From positions 1-42,912 of the forward strand of contig CANJWO010000010.1 of assembly GCA_947478685.1 (NCBI GenBank): 42,912 nucleotides of DNA. The letters are read 5' to 3'. The stretch is from Chlamydiota bacterium (GTDB lineage Bacteria > Chlamydiota > Chlamydiia > Chlamydiales > 2-12-FULL-49-11). Each line of letters begins with the position of its first letter. Position 1 is the stretch's first letter. Positions 33,105-40,863 of the stretch are shown piece by piece. The position numbers and the translations under genes are program-made. Below the pieces are notes generated by a model. That model was not told where the DNA came from. It searched no databases and worked only from the letters and a program-made list of their open reading frames with translations.

Positions 33105-33619
33105 ATATTGGTCTCTTTGGCGGGAGCTTCGATCCCGTGCATAGAGGTCATGAAACTCTTTTATTGAATTTCATGAGCAAGCTTTCGTTAGAAAAAACTT
33201 TTGTTATACCAGCATTTGTTTCTCCATTTAAAATTGATAGACCTCCAATAGCAACTCCTCAAGATAGAGTTGCTATGTTAAAGCTTGCCTTTGAGGATAT
33301 GAGTAAAGTAGAAATTTTAACGGATGAAATTGATAGGAAAGAAATTTCTTACACGATTGATACAGTAAGAAAAATTATAGCTAAATTTCCTGATGATAAT
33401 TTTTTTTTATTACTTTCAGAAGAGATGATCCCTCTATTTCCTCTATGGAAAAATTTTGAAGAGATTAAAAAACTTGTCAGGCCAGAGTTTGGCAAGGTGA
33501 CACTTCCTATAAGTAGTACGGCTATTCGAGAGAAATTAAAAAAACGTGAGCAATGTAAAGATTATCTTTCAGCAAAAGTACTAGACTACATAGAGAAATA
33601 TGATCTATACTCTTCGTGA
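33101..33619 (+). CDS. nadD: Nicotinate-nucleotide adenylyltransferase-like protein
   Basis: 172-aa nucleotidyltransferase that would adenylate nicotinate mononucleotide on the way to NAD. It has GLFGGSFDPVHRGHETLLL (the HxGH ATP site) at the start and the terminal ISSTAIREKLKK motif. The middle is shortened: the usual GxDxxxxFxxWxxxxxL segment reads LSEEMIPLFPLWKNFEEI and the protein is shorter than typical NadD (about 190-215 aa). Sits between the coiled-coil gene and rsfS, a neighbour common to nadD in many bacteria, which supports the call. Confidence 0.82.
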   Translation: MNIGLFGGSFDPVHRGHETLLLNFMSKLSLEKTFVIPAFVSPFKIDRPPIATPQDRVAMLKLAFEDMSKVEILTDEIDRKEISYTIDTVRKIIAKFPDDNFFLLLSEEMIPLFPLWKNFEEIKKLVRPEFGKVTLPISSTAIREKLKKREQCKDYLSAKVLDYIEKYDLYSS

Positions 33620-34043
33620 TATGGAAACAACAAATAATGAAAAAGTAGAGTTAGTTCAAAAAATTTGTCAGGCTATTTATGACAAAAAAGGTTTTAATAT
33701 TCTCGCATTGCAAGTGACTGATATATCTACAATTACAGATTATCTTGTGATTGCAGAAGGGAATGTCGACAGGCATGTAGTCGCTATTGCACAGGAAGTT
33801 GTAAAAGAGATTGAAGCAAGATTTGGTTTTAGACCTCATCATATAGAAGGTGTAAGTTCAGGTGACTGGGTGTTAATCGATTACATCGATGTCATGGTTC
33901 ATATTTTTATGCCAGATTCAAGGGAAAAATTTCGGTTAGAAGAGCTTTGGTCTAAGGGAACTCCAGTAGAGTTAAATCTATGTCTTGATGGTGATGAGAA
34001 AACCAATTTTCGAAATACGAGTGATATATCACTTTCTGTCTAA
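33600..34043 (+). CDS. rsfS: Ribosomal silencing factor
   Basis: 147-aa RsfS/Iojap-family protein. It binds ribosomal protein L14 and blocks subunit joining when nutrients are scarce. The core is clear: NILALQVTDISTITDYLVIAEG, RHVVAIAQEVV, GVSSGDWVLIDYIDVMVHIFMP and FRLEELWS. A tail of about 29 residues after EELWS is extra relative to E. coli (105 aa). It overlaps the end of nadD by 20 bp if started at 33600; ATG 33621 is an alternative. Confidence 0.94.
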   Translation: MIYTLRDMETTNNEKVELVQKICQAIYDKKGFNILALQVTDISTITDYLVIAEGNVDRHVVAIAQEVVKEIEARFGFRPHHIEGVSSGDWVLIDYIDVMVHIFMPDSREKFRLEELWSKGTPVELNLCLDGDEKTNFRNTSDISLSV

Positions 34044-34087
34044 CTTATATTGGTGTAATGTGAGGGCTAAAAACAGGGAAGCAAGAG

Positions 34088-35335
34088 ATGGAAAAAAAAC
34101 GGGTTGTCATAACAGGAATGGGGCTTGTCTCCTGTTTTGGCACGGATGTAGAAGAGTTCTACAGAAATCTACTTAGCGGTACTAGCGGTGTCTCTAATGT
34201 CACCGCATTTTCTTGTGATGAGATTCCAACAAAGTTTGGGGCAAGTGTCAAGGAATTTGATCCAGAACTTTTTTTAGATAAAAAGCAGGCACGTAGAGTA
34301 GACCCATGTATCGCTTATGCGGTGGCGGCGGGAAAGCTTGCTCTTCAATATTCAAATCTCGATCTTTCAAAAATTGAGTTAAATCGTGCAGGTGTCATCA
34401 TTGGTTCCGGAATGGGGGGGATGCAAATTTTCATTGAGGGAGTTGAGACGATTGTTGAAAAAGGTCCTAAAAGAACATCTCCATTTTTAATTCCTTATAT
34501 TCTGACGAATATGCCAGGCGCACTACTTGCGATAGATATAGGATTTAAAGGTCCTAATTATTCAGTCTCGACAGCTTGTGCAACATCTAACTATAGTGTT
34601 TATTTAGCTGCAGAGCATATCCGAAGAGGGGATGCCGATGTAATGATTACAGGTGGCGTCGAGGCTTCTATGAACAAATTGTGTTTTTCTGGATTTTCTG
34701 CTTTAAAAGCAATTTCTAGAAGAAATGAAGAAATTGAAAGGGCTTCAAGGCCTTGGGATAAAGGGCGTGACGGTTTTGTGATTGGTGAGGGATGTGGCGC
34801 TATTGTTTTGGAATCACTTGAGCATGCATTAGCTCGTGGTGCTACAATATTAGCTGAGTATAAAGGGGGGTCTCTTACATGCGACGCACATCATATGACA
34901 GAGCCGACACCAGATGGATCGGGTGTTATAAGGTGTATTGAGCTCGCTTTAAAAGATGCTGGCCTATCAACTACCGATGTTGATTACATCAATGCTCATG
35001 CAACATCTACACCTGTTGGGGATCTCTGTGAAATCAGAGCATTGAAAGAGGTTTTTGGTAGTCAGCTTTCTAAAATAAAATTAAATGCAACAAAATCGCT
35101 TATAGGTCACGCTCTTGGAGCTTCTGGTGCGCTTGAGTTAATTGCAGCGATTATGGCAATAAAAACGGGTGAAATTCATCCAACAATTAATTTAGAAGAT
35201 CCTGAAGAGGAATTGCAAGGAATCGATGTAGTTGTGGGGAAAGCGCAAAAAACAAATCCAAAAGTGGCTCTATCCAATTCGTTTGGTTTTGGTGGGCATA
35301 ATAGTGCAATAATCATATCAAAATATCAAGGATAA
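34088..35335 (+). CDS. fabF: Beta-ketoacyl-ACP synthase II
   Basis: 415-aa condensing enzyme that elongates acyl-ACP with malonyl-ACP in type II fatty acid synthesis. The nucleophile Cys164 lies in VSTACATSNYS; the two catalytic histidines are in NAHATSTPVGD and KSLIGHALGASGALE, with the conserved Lys at the head of the latter, and the end reads NSFGFGGHNSAIII. Shine-Dalgarno GCAAGAG just upstream. The neighbouring Nudix gene follows 3 bp after the stop. Confidence 0.97.
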   Translation: MEKKRVVITGMGLVSCFGTDVEEFYRNLLSGTSGVSNVTAFSCDEIPTKFGASVKEFDPELFLDKKQARRVDPCIAYAVAAGKLALQYSNLDLSKIELNRAGVIIGSGMGGMQIFIEGVETIVEKGPKRTSPFLIPYILTNMPGALLAIDIGFKGPNYSVSTACATSNYSVYLAAEHIRRGDADVMITGGVEASMNKLCFSGFSALKAISRRNEEIERASRPWDKGRDGFVIGEGCGAIVLESLEHALARGATILAEYKGGSLTCDAHHMTEPTPDGSGVIRCIELALKDAGLSTTDVDYINAHATSTPVGDLCEIRALKEVFGSQLSKIKLNATKSLIGHALGASGALELIAAIMAIKTGEIHPTINLEDPEEELQGIDVVVGKAQKTNPKVALSNSFGFGGHNSAIIISKYQG

Positions 35336-35338
35336 TGA

Positions 35339-35794
35339 GTGAAAGGTTTACAAGATCATGAAGAGGATCAGTCGTTTGGAATTGTACCTGTCTATTATAG
35401 CGGGAAAGAGACTTTAGTTTTTATCTTAAGACATCTTAGTGGGTATTGGGGGTTTCCTAAAGGTCATCCAAATCCTGGTGAGACGGAATTAGAGACTGCT
35501 AAAAGAGAGCTCTATGAAGAGACTCAGCTAGAAGTAGATAAGCTTCTTTCAGATAAGCTTTTGCAAGAGAAGTATTCTTTTCGAATAGAGGGAAAAACAA
35601 TTCATAAAACGGTAAGTTATTTTATTGCCACGGTCACTTCTACTCATACTGTTATCGATACCAAAGAGGCGAGAGAGGGTAAATGGGTTGATATTAATGA
35701 GGCGCCCATGCATCTTACTTTCAAAGAAGCTCAAAGAATTTGTAGAGAGAGTTGTCAAGTTTTAAGAGGTATAAGTCATGAGACACACAATTAA
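35339..35794 (+). CDS. Nudix hydrolase (Ap4A-pyrophosphatase-like)
   Basis: 151-aa protein with a Nudix box, GHPNPGETELETAKRELYEE, preceded by GYWGFPK as in bis(5'-nucleosyl)-tetraphosphatases. These hydrolyse Ap4A and related alarmone-like dinucleotides. The GTG start at 35339 follows the fabF stop by 3 bp; the overlapping ATG frame stops at once. The last 17 bp overlap bioY. Confidence 0.9.
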   Translation: MKGLQDHEEDQSFGIVPVYYSGKETLVFILRHLSGYWGFPKGHPNPGETELETAKRELYEETQLEVDKLLSDKLLQEKYSFRIEGKTIHKTVSYFIATVTSTHTVIDTKEAREGKWVDINEAPMHLTFKEAQRICRESCQVLRGISHETHN

Positions 35795-36353
35795 GTTATT
35801 ATCCCAATCAGTAAGTATTAAGTGGACAAAAGATGCCGCTATTGGAATTTCAGCAAGTCTTTTACTTGCTCTTTGTGCTCCATTTGCCATCCATCTCCCT
35901 TTTACCCCAATTCCAGTAACAATTCAGGTGCAAGTTGCCCTTTTTCTTGCTGCTTTAATGGGGCCACGTAAAGGTGTCTGGATGATAGGTGCATTTATTA
36001 CTCAAGGCGCTTTTGGGTTGCCTGTATTTGCCGGCGGTGCTTCAACAATTGCTACAATAATTGGACCAAGAGGCGGATACCTTGCGGGATATCTTGTGGC
36101 AGCTTACGTGTGCGGAAAAATTTATCAATCAAGAGAAAACAGATCTGCAATTGCGCTTTTCATAAGCATGCTAATAGGAAACTTGATCGTCTATCTTTGC
36201 GGTTTTTCTTGGCTCTCGGCATATGTAGGAATGAAGCAAGCCTTTTTATTAGGAATTGCTCCATTTGCTCTAGCAGATCTAATCAAGCTTTCTCTAGTTG
36301 TGCTAGGAAAAAATCAAGTAACGCAATTATTAAACTATTTGAGAAAGAAGTAA
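35778..36353 (+). CDS. bioY: Biotin transporter S component
   Basis: 191-aa hydrophobic protein with about six membrane helices. BioY signatures: FTPIPVTIQVQVALFLAALMGPRKG, then QGAFGLPVFAGG and IIGPRGGYLAGYLVAAYVCG. BioY imports biotin alone or with an ECF energising module; chlamydiae are known to use BioY to take host biotin. It fits next to fatty-acid genes since biotin serves acetyl-CoA carboxylase. Its 3' end overlaps a small convergent gene by 24 bp. Confidence 0.95.
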   Translation: MRHTIKLLSQSVSIKWTKDAAIGISASLLLALCAPFAIHLPFTPIPVTIQVQVALFLAALMGPRKGVWMIGAFITQGAFGLPVFAGGASTIATIIGPRGGYLAGYLVAAYVCGKIYQSRENRSAIALFISMLIGNLIVYLCGFSWLSAYVGMKQAFLLGIAPFALADLIKLSLVVLGKNQVTQLLNYLRKK

Positions 36354-36545
36354 CCTTCTTCCCATAGTCGCTGTTTTTCCTGTTGTATCTAGGGGTATTT
36401 GATTATCTGCTCTGCAAGATTTCATTGAATTCCGTTCAAAACGGGCAATACAACAAGATAACGAAGAGATTGTGTTGTCCAATGTAATGGGCTCGTTACA
36501 GCAACTATTTTGTTCAAGTATGTTTGAGTTTAGGTCTATTCTCAT
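36330..36545 (-). CDS. Small unknown protein, 71 aa
   Basis: I do not recognise it. It is polar and Cys/Ser/Asn-rich (CCNEP, LSCCIARFE, MKSCRAD), with no membrane segment or signal peptide. In its favour are the ATG with GGAG 7 bp upstream and TTGACG about 60 bp upstream (36609-36604). Against it are the lack of a known family and an overlap of 24 bp with bioY. The flanking gap (36546-36698) holds only the aas promoter. Confidence 0.45.
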   Translation of the reverse strand: MRIDLNSNILEQNSCCNEPITLDNTISSLSCCIARFERNSMKSCRADNQIPLDTTGKTATMGRRLLLSQIV

Positions 36546-36635
36546 GTTGTTACTCCAAAGTTTATGATAATAATATGTAATCTTTAAAGGATTTTGTTCT
36601 TCCCGTCAACGAAAAATTTATATGAAATGAATACT

Positions 36636-36663
36636 TTGATTTTTTTGGGATACAGGGTATAAT
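36636..36663 (+). promoter_or_regulatory. Promoter of the aas-like gene
   Basis: TTGATT (36636-36641) and TATAAT (36658-36663) are separated by 16 bp; the start codon is 35 bp further, with AAAGG 6 bp before it. Confidence 0.55.
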
Positions 36664-36698
36664 TACGCACTCGCTCTTAATTTTATTAAAGGCTTAAT

Positions 36699-39425
36699 AT
36701 GGTTAGACATGCACTGATTACGGTTCTTAGAGGAATTATAAAGTTTCTTTTAAGCTTGAGATATCGAATTCGAATTGAAGGTGAAGAGGTTCTAAAAAGC
36801 GAAGTTCTGCAAAATAAAGGGGTTTTGGTTCTTCCTAATCATCCTGCAGAAATCGAACCATTTATCATGATGGTATTGCTTGGAAAACAGTTTGATTTAG
36901 TACCACTTGTGATTAGTAATTTCTATAATTACCCTTTTGCTAAGGGAATCATGAAATTGATCAGAGCTAAGCCTGTCTCTGAATTTGACAAGGCGATTAG
37001 TTCATATAAATTAAAGACGGCAGAAAAATTATTTCAAGATGTAATAGATGATTTGAAAGGGCATAAAGCGATTCTTTTTTATCCAAGTTCAGGATTAAAG
37101 ATGACTCCGGAAGAAAAAATTGGTGGCAGATCTCTTGCTCATGCTACCATTCAGGAGGCTCCAGAGACAGAGATTCTTTTAGTGAGGATTACAGGTTTTT
37201 GGGGTTCGATGTATTCAAAGGCATATACAGAAAAGACACCCGATTTTTGGAAGCTTATTGGTAAATCTGCTCTAATATTATTGAAAAATTTGATATTTTT
37301 TACACCGAGAAGAGAGATTGTAATTGAGTATTCACTCCCTGGAAAAGATTTCCCGAAATTTGGTTCTAAAACGGAATTTAATAGATCTCTAGAGTCATTT
37401 TACAATCAATATCCGCTTAAAAATGGAGAACGTGTAAATAAAGAGCCTCTATATAAAGTTCCTCTCTATTTTTGGTCTAAGAGAGTCTATGAAGTTGATA
37501 AGCCGATGCCGAAAGCAAATGTCTACCATGAAATTGCAGTTCCCTTACACATTCGGCAAGATATCATGTATCAACTTTCGGAAATGTCTGAGAAATCTGT
37601 AAAAGAGATTCATGATCATAGCGATCTTATATATGATTTGGGACTCGATTCTCTCAATGTAGCCTCTTTGTATACTTATCTAGAAAGTCATTATGAATTA
37701 GAGAAAAGTTTGGAGCCAGGTGATCTTATGGTAGTTCAAGACCTTTTTGCAGCAGCTATGCGTTTAAAGAAAGGGGGGAGAGAGGAGGAGAAAAAGGTAG
37801 ACGACTCTTCTTGGCCTAAATACAACAAAAAAAGACCCGATGCTATACATGGAAAGGGAGACACGATAATAGAGTCTTTCTTAAATATAGCAGATCGGAT
37901 GAAGGATGCTCCTGCAATTGTGGATGGTGTTTCTGGCGTAATGGATTATCAGACGATGAAGCGGTCGATTGTGATTTTAGCCAGAGAGTTTGAAAAGCTA
38001 GAAGGTAAATATATCGGCGTTATGCTTCCCTCTTCTAACGGGGTCTATCTGGTTATTTTAGCCTGTATGCTTGCTGGAAAAGTTCCTGTTCCTTTGAACT
38101 GGACTGTTGGATCTTTTTTCTTAAATCATGCAATCGATCTTATGGAAATAAAGCAGGTGATCACTTCAGAAAAATTCATGAAGAGGCTTGATAATGTTGA
38201 TATCGGAAATGCTTTAGAACGTCTTGTAACTTTAGAAGATATCCGAAAAGGACTTACTTTTAAGGATAAGTTGCGTGGTGCTTTTTTAGCTAAAAGAAGT
38301 TGTAAAACAATTTTGAATAAATTCTTAGGTGGAACAGCAAAAGGGGATGATATTGCTGTTATACTGTTCACAAGTGGAACAACAGCATTGCCAAAGGCTG
38401 TTCCTCTTACTCATAAAAATATTATTGTGGATCAAAGAGATACTCTCCAAGCAATTGACCTTCACGCAGATGATGTTATTATCATGCCGCTTCCTCCTTT
38501 TCATATTTTTGGATTAAACATTGGATTACTTGCTCTTTTAATGGGGATTCGTATTGTCTATTCTCCCGATCCCTTAGATGGTTCTCATATTGCAAAAGAG
38601 ATATTGAAATGGAGAGTGAGTGTTATTATTATGGCTCCTACATTCTTCTCTCATCTCTTTAGATCGGCCACTTTGAGTCAGTTGAAATCGATTCGAATGT
38701 GTGCTTCGGGAGCTGAAAAAGCACCCTCTACTCTGCTTGAATTTGTCCATAAACTAGGTAATGTAATGTGGCTCGAAGGGTATGGCTTAACAGAGACATC
38801 ACCTATTATTTCAGTAAATACAAGTAATGCAAGACCAAGAGGTGTAGGAAAGATTATCCCGGCGGTCGATCTTGTTATCCGAGATCCTGATACCGGAGTA
38901 AAATTGGGTGTTCATCAAGTCGGGGAAATTTGCGTTAGAGGGGAGACCGTTTTTAACGGATATTATAAACAGGATAATGCAGACTACTTCGTAGAAATTG
39001 ATGGGAAGAGCTATTATAAAACGGGTGATTTAGGATACTACGACGAAGATAAGTACCTCTATCTTGAAGGGCGTCTTAAACTGACTTTTAAAAGGGGTGG
39101 TGAGATGATCAATCTTGTTGCAATCGAGAAGGTCCTTTTTGATAAAGCAAAAGAAAAAGGGTGGATTGAGCCTGCAACTAGTAGATCTCCATTTGCATGT
39201 GCCCCTAAAGAAGTTCCTGGAGCTGCGACAAGGGCGGTCCTTTTTAGTGAAATTAACATAGCTCTCGATCAAGTGAATAATGCGCTGTTTGAGGCCGGAT
39301 TTTCAAGGCTTTATAAAATTAATGAAGTGATTGTGATTGAAGAATTGCCCCTTCTCAAGTCAGGAAAAGTCTGTTATCGAAAACTTTTTGATATGATAAG
39401 CGCAACACAGGTTGTTAAGGCGTAA
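36699..39425 (+). CDS. aas: Acyltransferase / acyl carrier / acyl-AMP ligase fusion (Aas-like)
   Basis: 908-aa three-part protein. Residues about 15-240: PlsC-type acyltransferase with PNHPAEIEPF, an H48-x4-E form of the usual H-x4-D, and FYPSSGLKMTPEE. Residues about 285-350: a small acyl-carrier-like domain with DLGLDSLNV, where Ser318 is the expected phosphopantetheine site. Residues about 385-905: AMP-forming ligase with FTSGTTALPKAVPLTHKN (557 onward), YGLTETSPIISV and YYKTGDLGYYDEDKYLYLEGRLK. It would activate fatty acids, load them and re-acylate lysophospholipid, a way to scavenge host lipids. E. coli Aas (719 aa) lacks the carrier insert; Chlamydia Aas is recalled as shorter. It overlaps no neighbour; cysS starts 1 bp after its stop. 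Confidence 0.88.
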   Translation: MVRHALITVLRGIIKFLLSLRYRIRIEGEEVLKSEVLQNKGVLVLPNHPAEIEPFIMMVLLGKQFDLVPLVISNFYNYPFAKGIMKLIRAKPVSEFDKAISSYKLKTAEKLFQDVIDDLKGHKAILFYPSSGLKMTPEEKIGGRSLAHATIQEAPETEILLVRITGFWGSMYSKAYTEKTPDFWKLIGKSALILLKNLIFFTPRREIVIEYSLPGKDFPKFGSKTEFNRSLESFYNQYPLKNGERVNKEPLYKVPLYFWSKRVYEVDKPMPKANVYHEIAVPLHIRQDIMYQLSEMSEKSVKEIHDHSDLIYDLGLDSLNVASLYTYLESHYELEKSLEPGDLMVVQDLFAAAMRLKKGGREEEKKVDDSSWPKYNKKRPDAIHGKGDTIIESFLNIADRMKDAPAIVDGVSGVMDYQTMKRSIVILAREFEKLEGKYIGVMLPSSNGVYLVILACMLAGKVPVPLNWTVGSFFLNHAIDLMEIKQVITSEKFMKRLDNVDIGNALERLVTLEDIRKGLTFKDKLRGAFLAKRSCKTILNKFLGGTAKGDDIAVILFTSGTTALPKAVPLTHKNIIVDQRDTLQAIDLHADDVIIMPLPPFHIFGLNIGLLALLMGIRIVYSPDPLDGSHIAKEILKWRVSVIIMAPTFFSHLFRSATLSQLKSIRMCASGAEKAPSTLLEFVHKLGNVMWLEGYGLTETSPIISVNTSNARPRGVGKIIPAVDLVIRDPDTGVKLGVHQVGEICVRGETVFNGYYKQDNADYFVEIDGKSYYKTGDLGYYDEDKYLYLEGRLKLTFKRGGEMINLVAIEKVLFDKAKEKGWIEPATSRSPFACAPKEVPGAATRAVLFSEINIALDQVNNALFEAGFSRLYKINEVIVIEELPLLKSGKVCYRKLFDMISATQVVKA

Positions 39426-39426
39426 A

Positions 39427-40827
39427 ATGTTAAGTATTTTTGATACAAAAACGCGAAAGATTGTGGAGCTTGTGCCAGCTGATGGAAAAACCGTCAAAAT
39501 GTATACGTGTGGTCCAACAGTTTACAATTATCCCCACATTGGGAATTTACGTACCTATGTTTTTGAAGATCTTTTAAGGAGGACAATCCGATTTTTTGGA
39601 ATGGGAGTCTATCAAGTGATGAATTTGACAGACATTGATGACAAAACAATTCGTGGGGCCTTAGCAAAAAATGTCTCTTTAAACGAATTCACAGATGTCT
39701 ACAAGCAAGCTTTTTTTCAGGATTTAGAGAGTTTGCAAATTGAGAAGGCTGAAAAGTATCCTGCTGCTACGGATCACATTCCAGAGATGATAGCGATGAT
39801 TCAAACTCTCATCGATAAAGGAATTGCATATAAGACAGAAGATGGGAATGTCTTTTTTAGGATAGCTAGATTTCCTGCATATGGTGGGCTGTCGCATCTT
39901 AATTTAAAAGATCTTAAGGAAGGCGCTTCACAAAGAGTGAGCAATGACGAATACGAGAAGGAGAGTGTAAGTGATTTTGCCCTTTGGAAGGCTTACGAGC
40001 CTGAAAAAGATGGTAAGATCTATTGGGAGTCACCTTGGGGAAAGGGACGTCCTGGATGGCATATTGAGTGTTCTGCAATGGCTATCCGATATTTAGGTGA
40101 AACACTTGATCTTCACATGGGTGGAGTTGATAACATATTTCCTCACCACGAAAATGAAATTGCTCAGTCAGAAGGCTGCACAGGAAAGATATTTTCTAAA
40201 TATTGGATGCATTCTGAACATCTCCTTGTGGATGGAAAGAAGATGTCTAAAAGCTTAGGTAATTTTTTCACCCTCCGAGACCTTTTTGCTAAAGGGTATA
40301 AAGGGAGAGAGATCCGTTATCTGCTCCTCTCTACTCACTACCGCACTCAACTCAATTTCACCTTTGAAGGACTTGAGGCTGCTCGTCACAGCTTAAAACG
40401 TATCGACGACTTTATTCTCCGTATCAAGCAAGTTGACGTGATGAGTGAATTTTCAATAGATGTAGATCTCCACCAATTTGAAGAAGGCTTTAAATCGAGT
40501 CTAGCTGAAGATTTAAATATTTCTAATGCCTTAGCAGCTCTTTTTGATTTTATCCGAAAAATAAATACTTGCTGTGATTCAGGAAAATTAGGAAAAAGTC
40601 AGGCGACTCAAATTCTTAACCTATTTAACAAGCTTGACACCGTCCTTGCTATTTTTTCTCACGATGAAGAAAAAGCTCCCCTCGAGATTGAAGAGAAGGC
40701 CCAAAGACGCCTAACTGCAAGGCTTGAAAAAGACTGGAAGCTCGCCGATATTCTCCGAAAAGAAATCGATACCGCTGGCTACATCGTCGAGGATTCCCCT
40801 ACAAGCTATTTACTGAAGAGAAAATAG
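39427..40827 (+). CDS. cysS: Cysteinyl-tRNA synthetase
   Basis: 466-aa class I aminoacyl-tRNA synthetase. The HIGH motif is in YTCGPTVYNYPHIGN and the KMSKS motif in GKKMSKSLGNFFTLRDL; HIECSAMAIRYLG and LDLHMGGVDNIFPHHENEIAQSE supply the zinc and cysteine site. The ATG at 39427, with AAGG upstream, fits the family start; the TTG 15 bp earlier lies inside the aas-like gene. The tRNA substrate, tRNA-Cys, is at 14.2 kb. Confidence 0.97.
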   Translation: MLSIFDTKTRKIVELVPADGKTVKMYTCGPTVYNYPHIGNLRTYVFEDLLRRTIRFFGMGVYQVMNLTDIDDKTIRGALAKNVSLNEFTDVYKQAFFQDLESLQIEKAEKYPAATDHIPEMIAMIQTLIDKGIAYKTEDGNVFFRIARFPAYGGLSHLNLKDLKEGASQRVSNDEYEKESVSDFALWKAYEPEKDGKIYWESPWGKGRPGWHIECSAMAIRYLGETLDLHMGGVDNIFPHHENEIAQSEGCTGKIFSKYWMHSEHLLVDGKKMSKSLGNFFTLRDLFAKGYKGREIRYLLLSTHYRTQLNFTFEGLEAARHSLKRIDDFILRIKQVDVMSEFSIDVDLHQFEEGFKSSLAEDLNISNALAALFDFIRKINTCCDSGKLGKSQATQILNLFNKLDTVLAIFSHDEEKAPLEIEEKAQRRLTARLEKDWKLADILRKEIDTAGYIVEDSPTSYLLKRK

Positions 40828-40849
40828 TGTTAAAAATGAACGTTTAATG

Positions 40850-40855
40850 TATAAT
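40850..40855 (+). promoter_or_regulatory. Possible -10 element close to lysS
   Basis: TATAAT lies 8 bp before the lysS ATG, with no clear -35. If used, transcription would begin at or near the start codon. No Shine-Dalgarno is visible before lysS, so a leaderless message is possible; read-through from cysS is the alternative. Confidence 0.25.
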
Positions 40856-40863
40856 GATCCATT

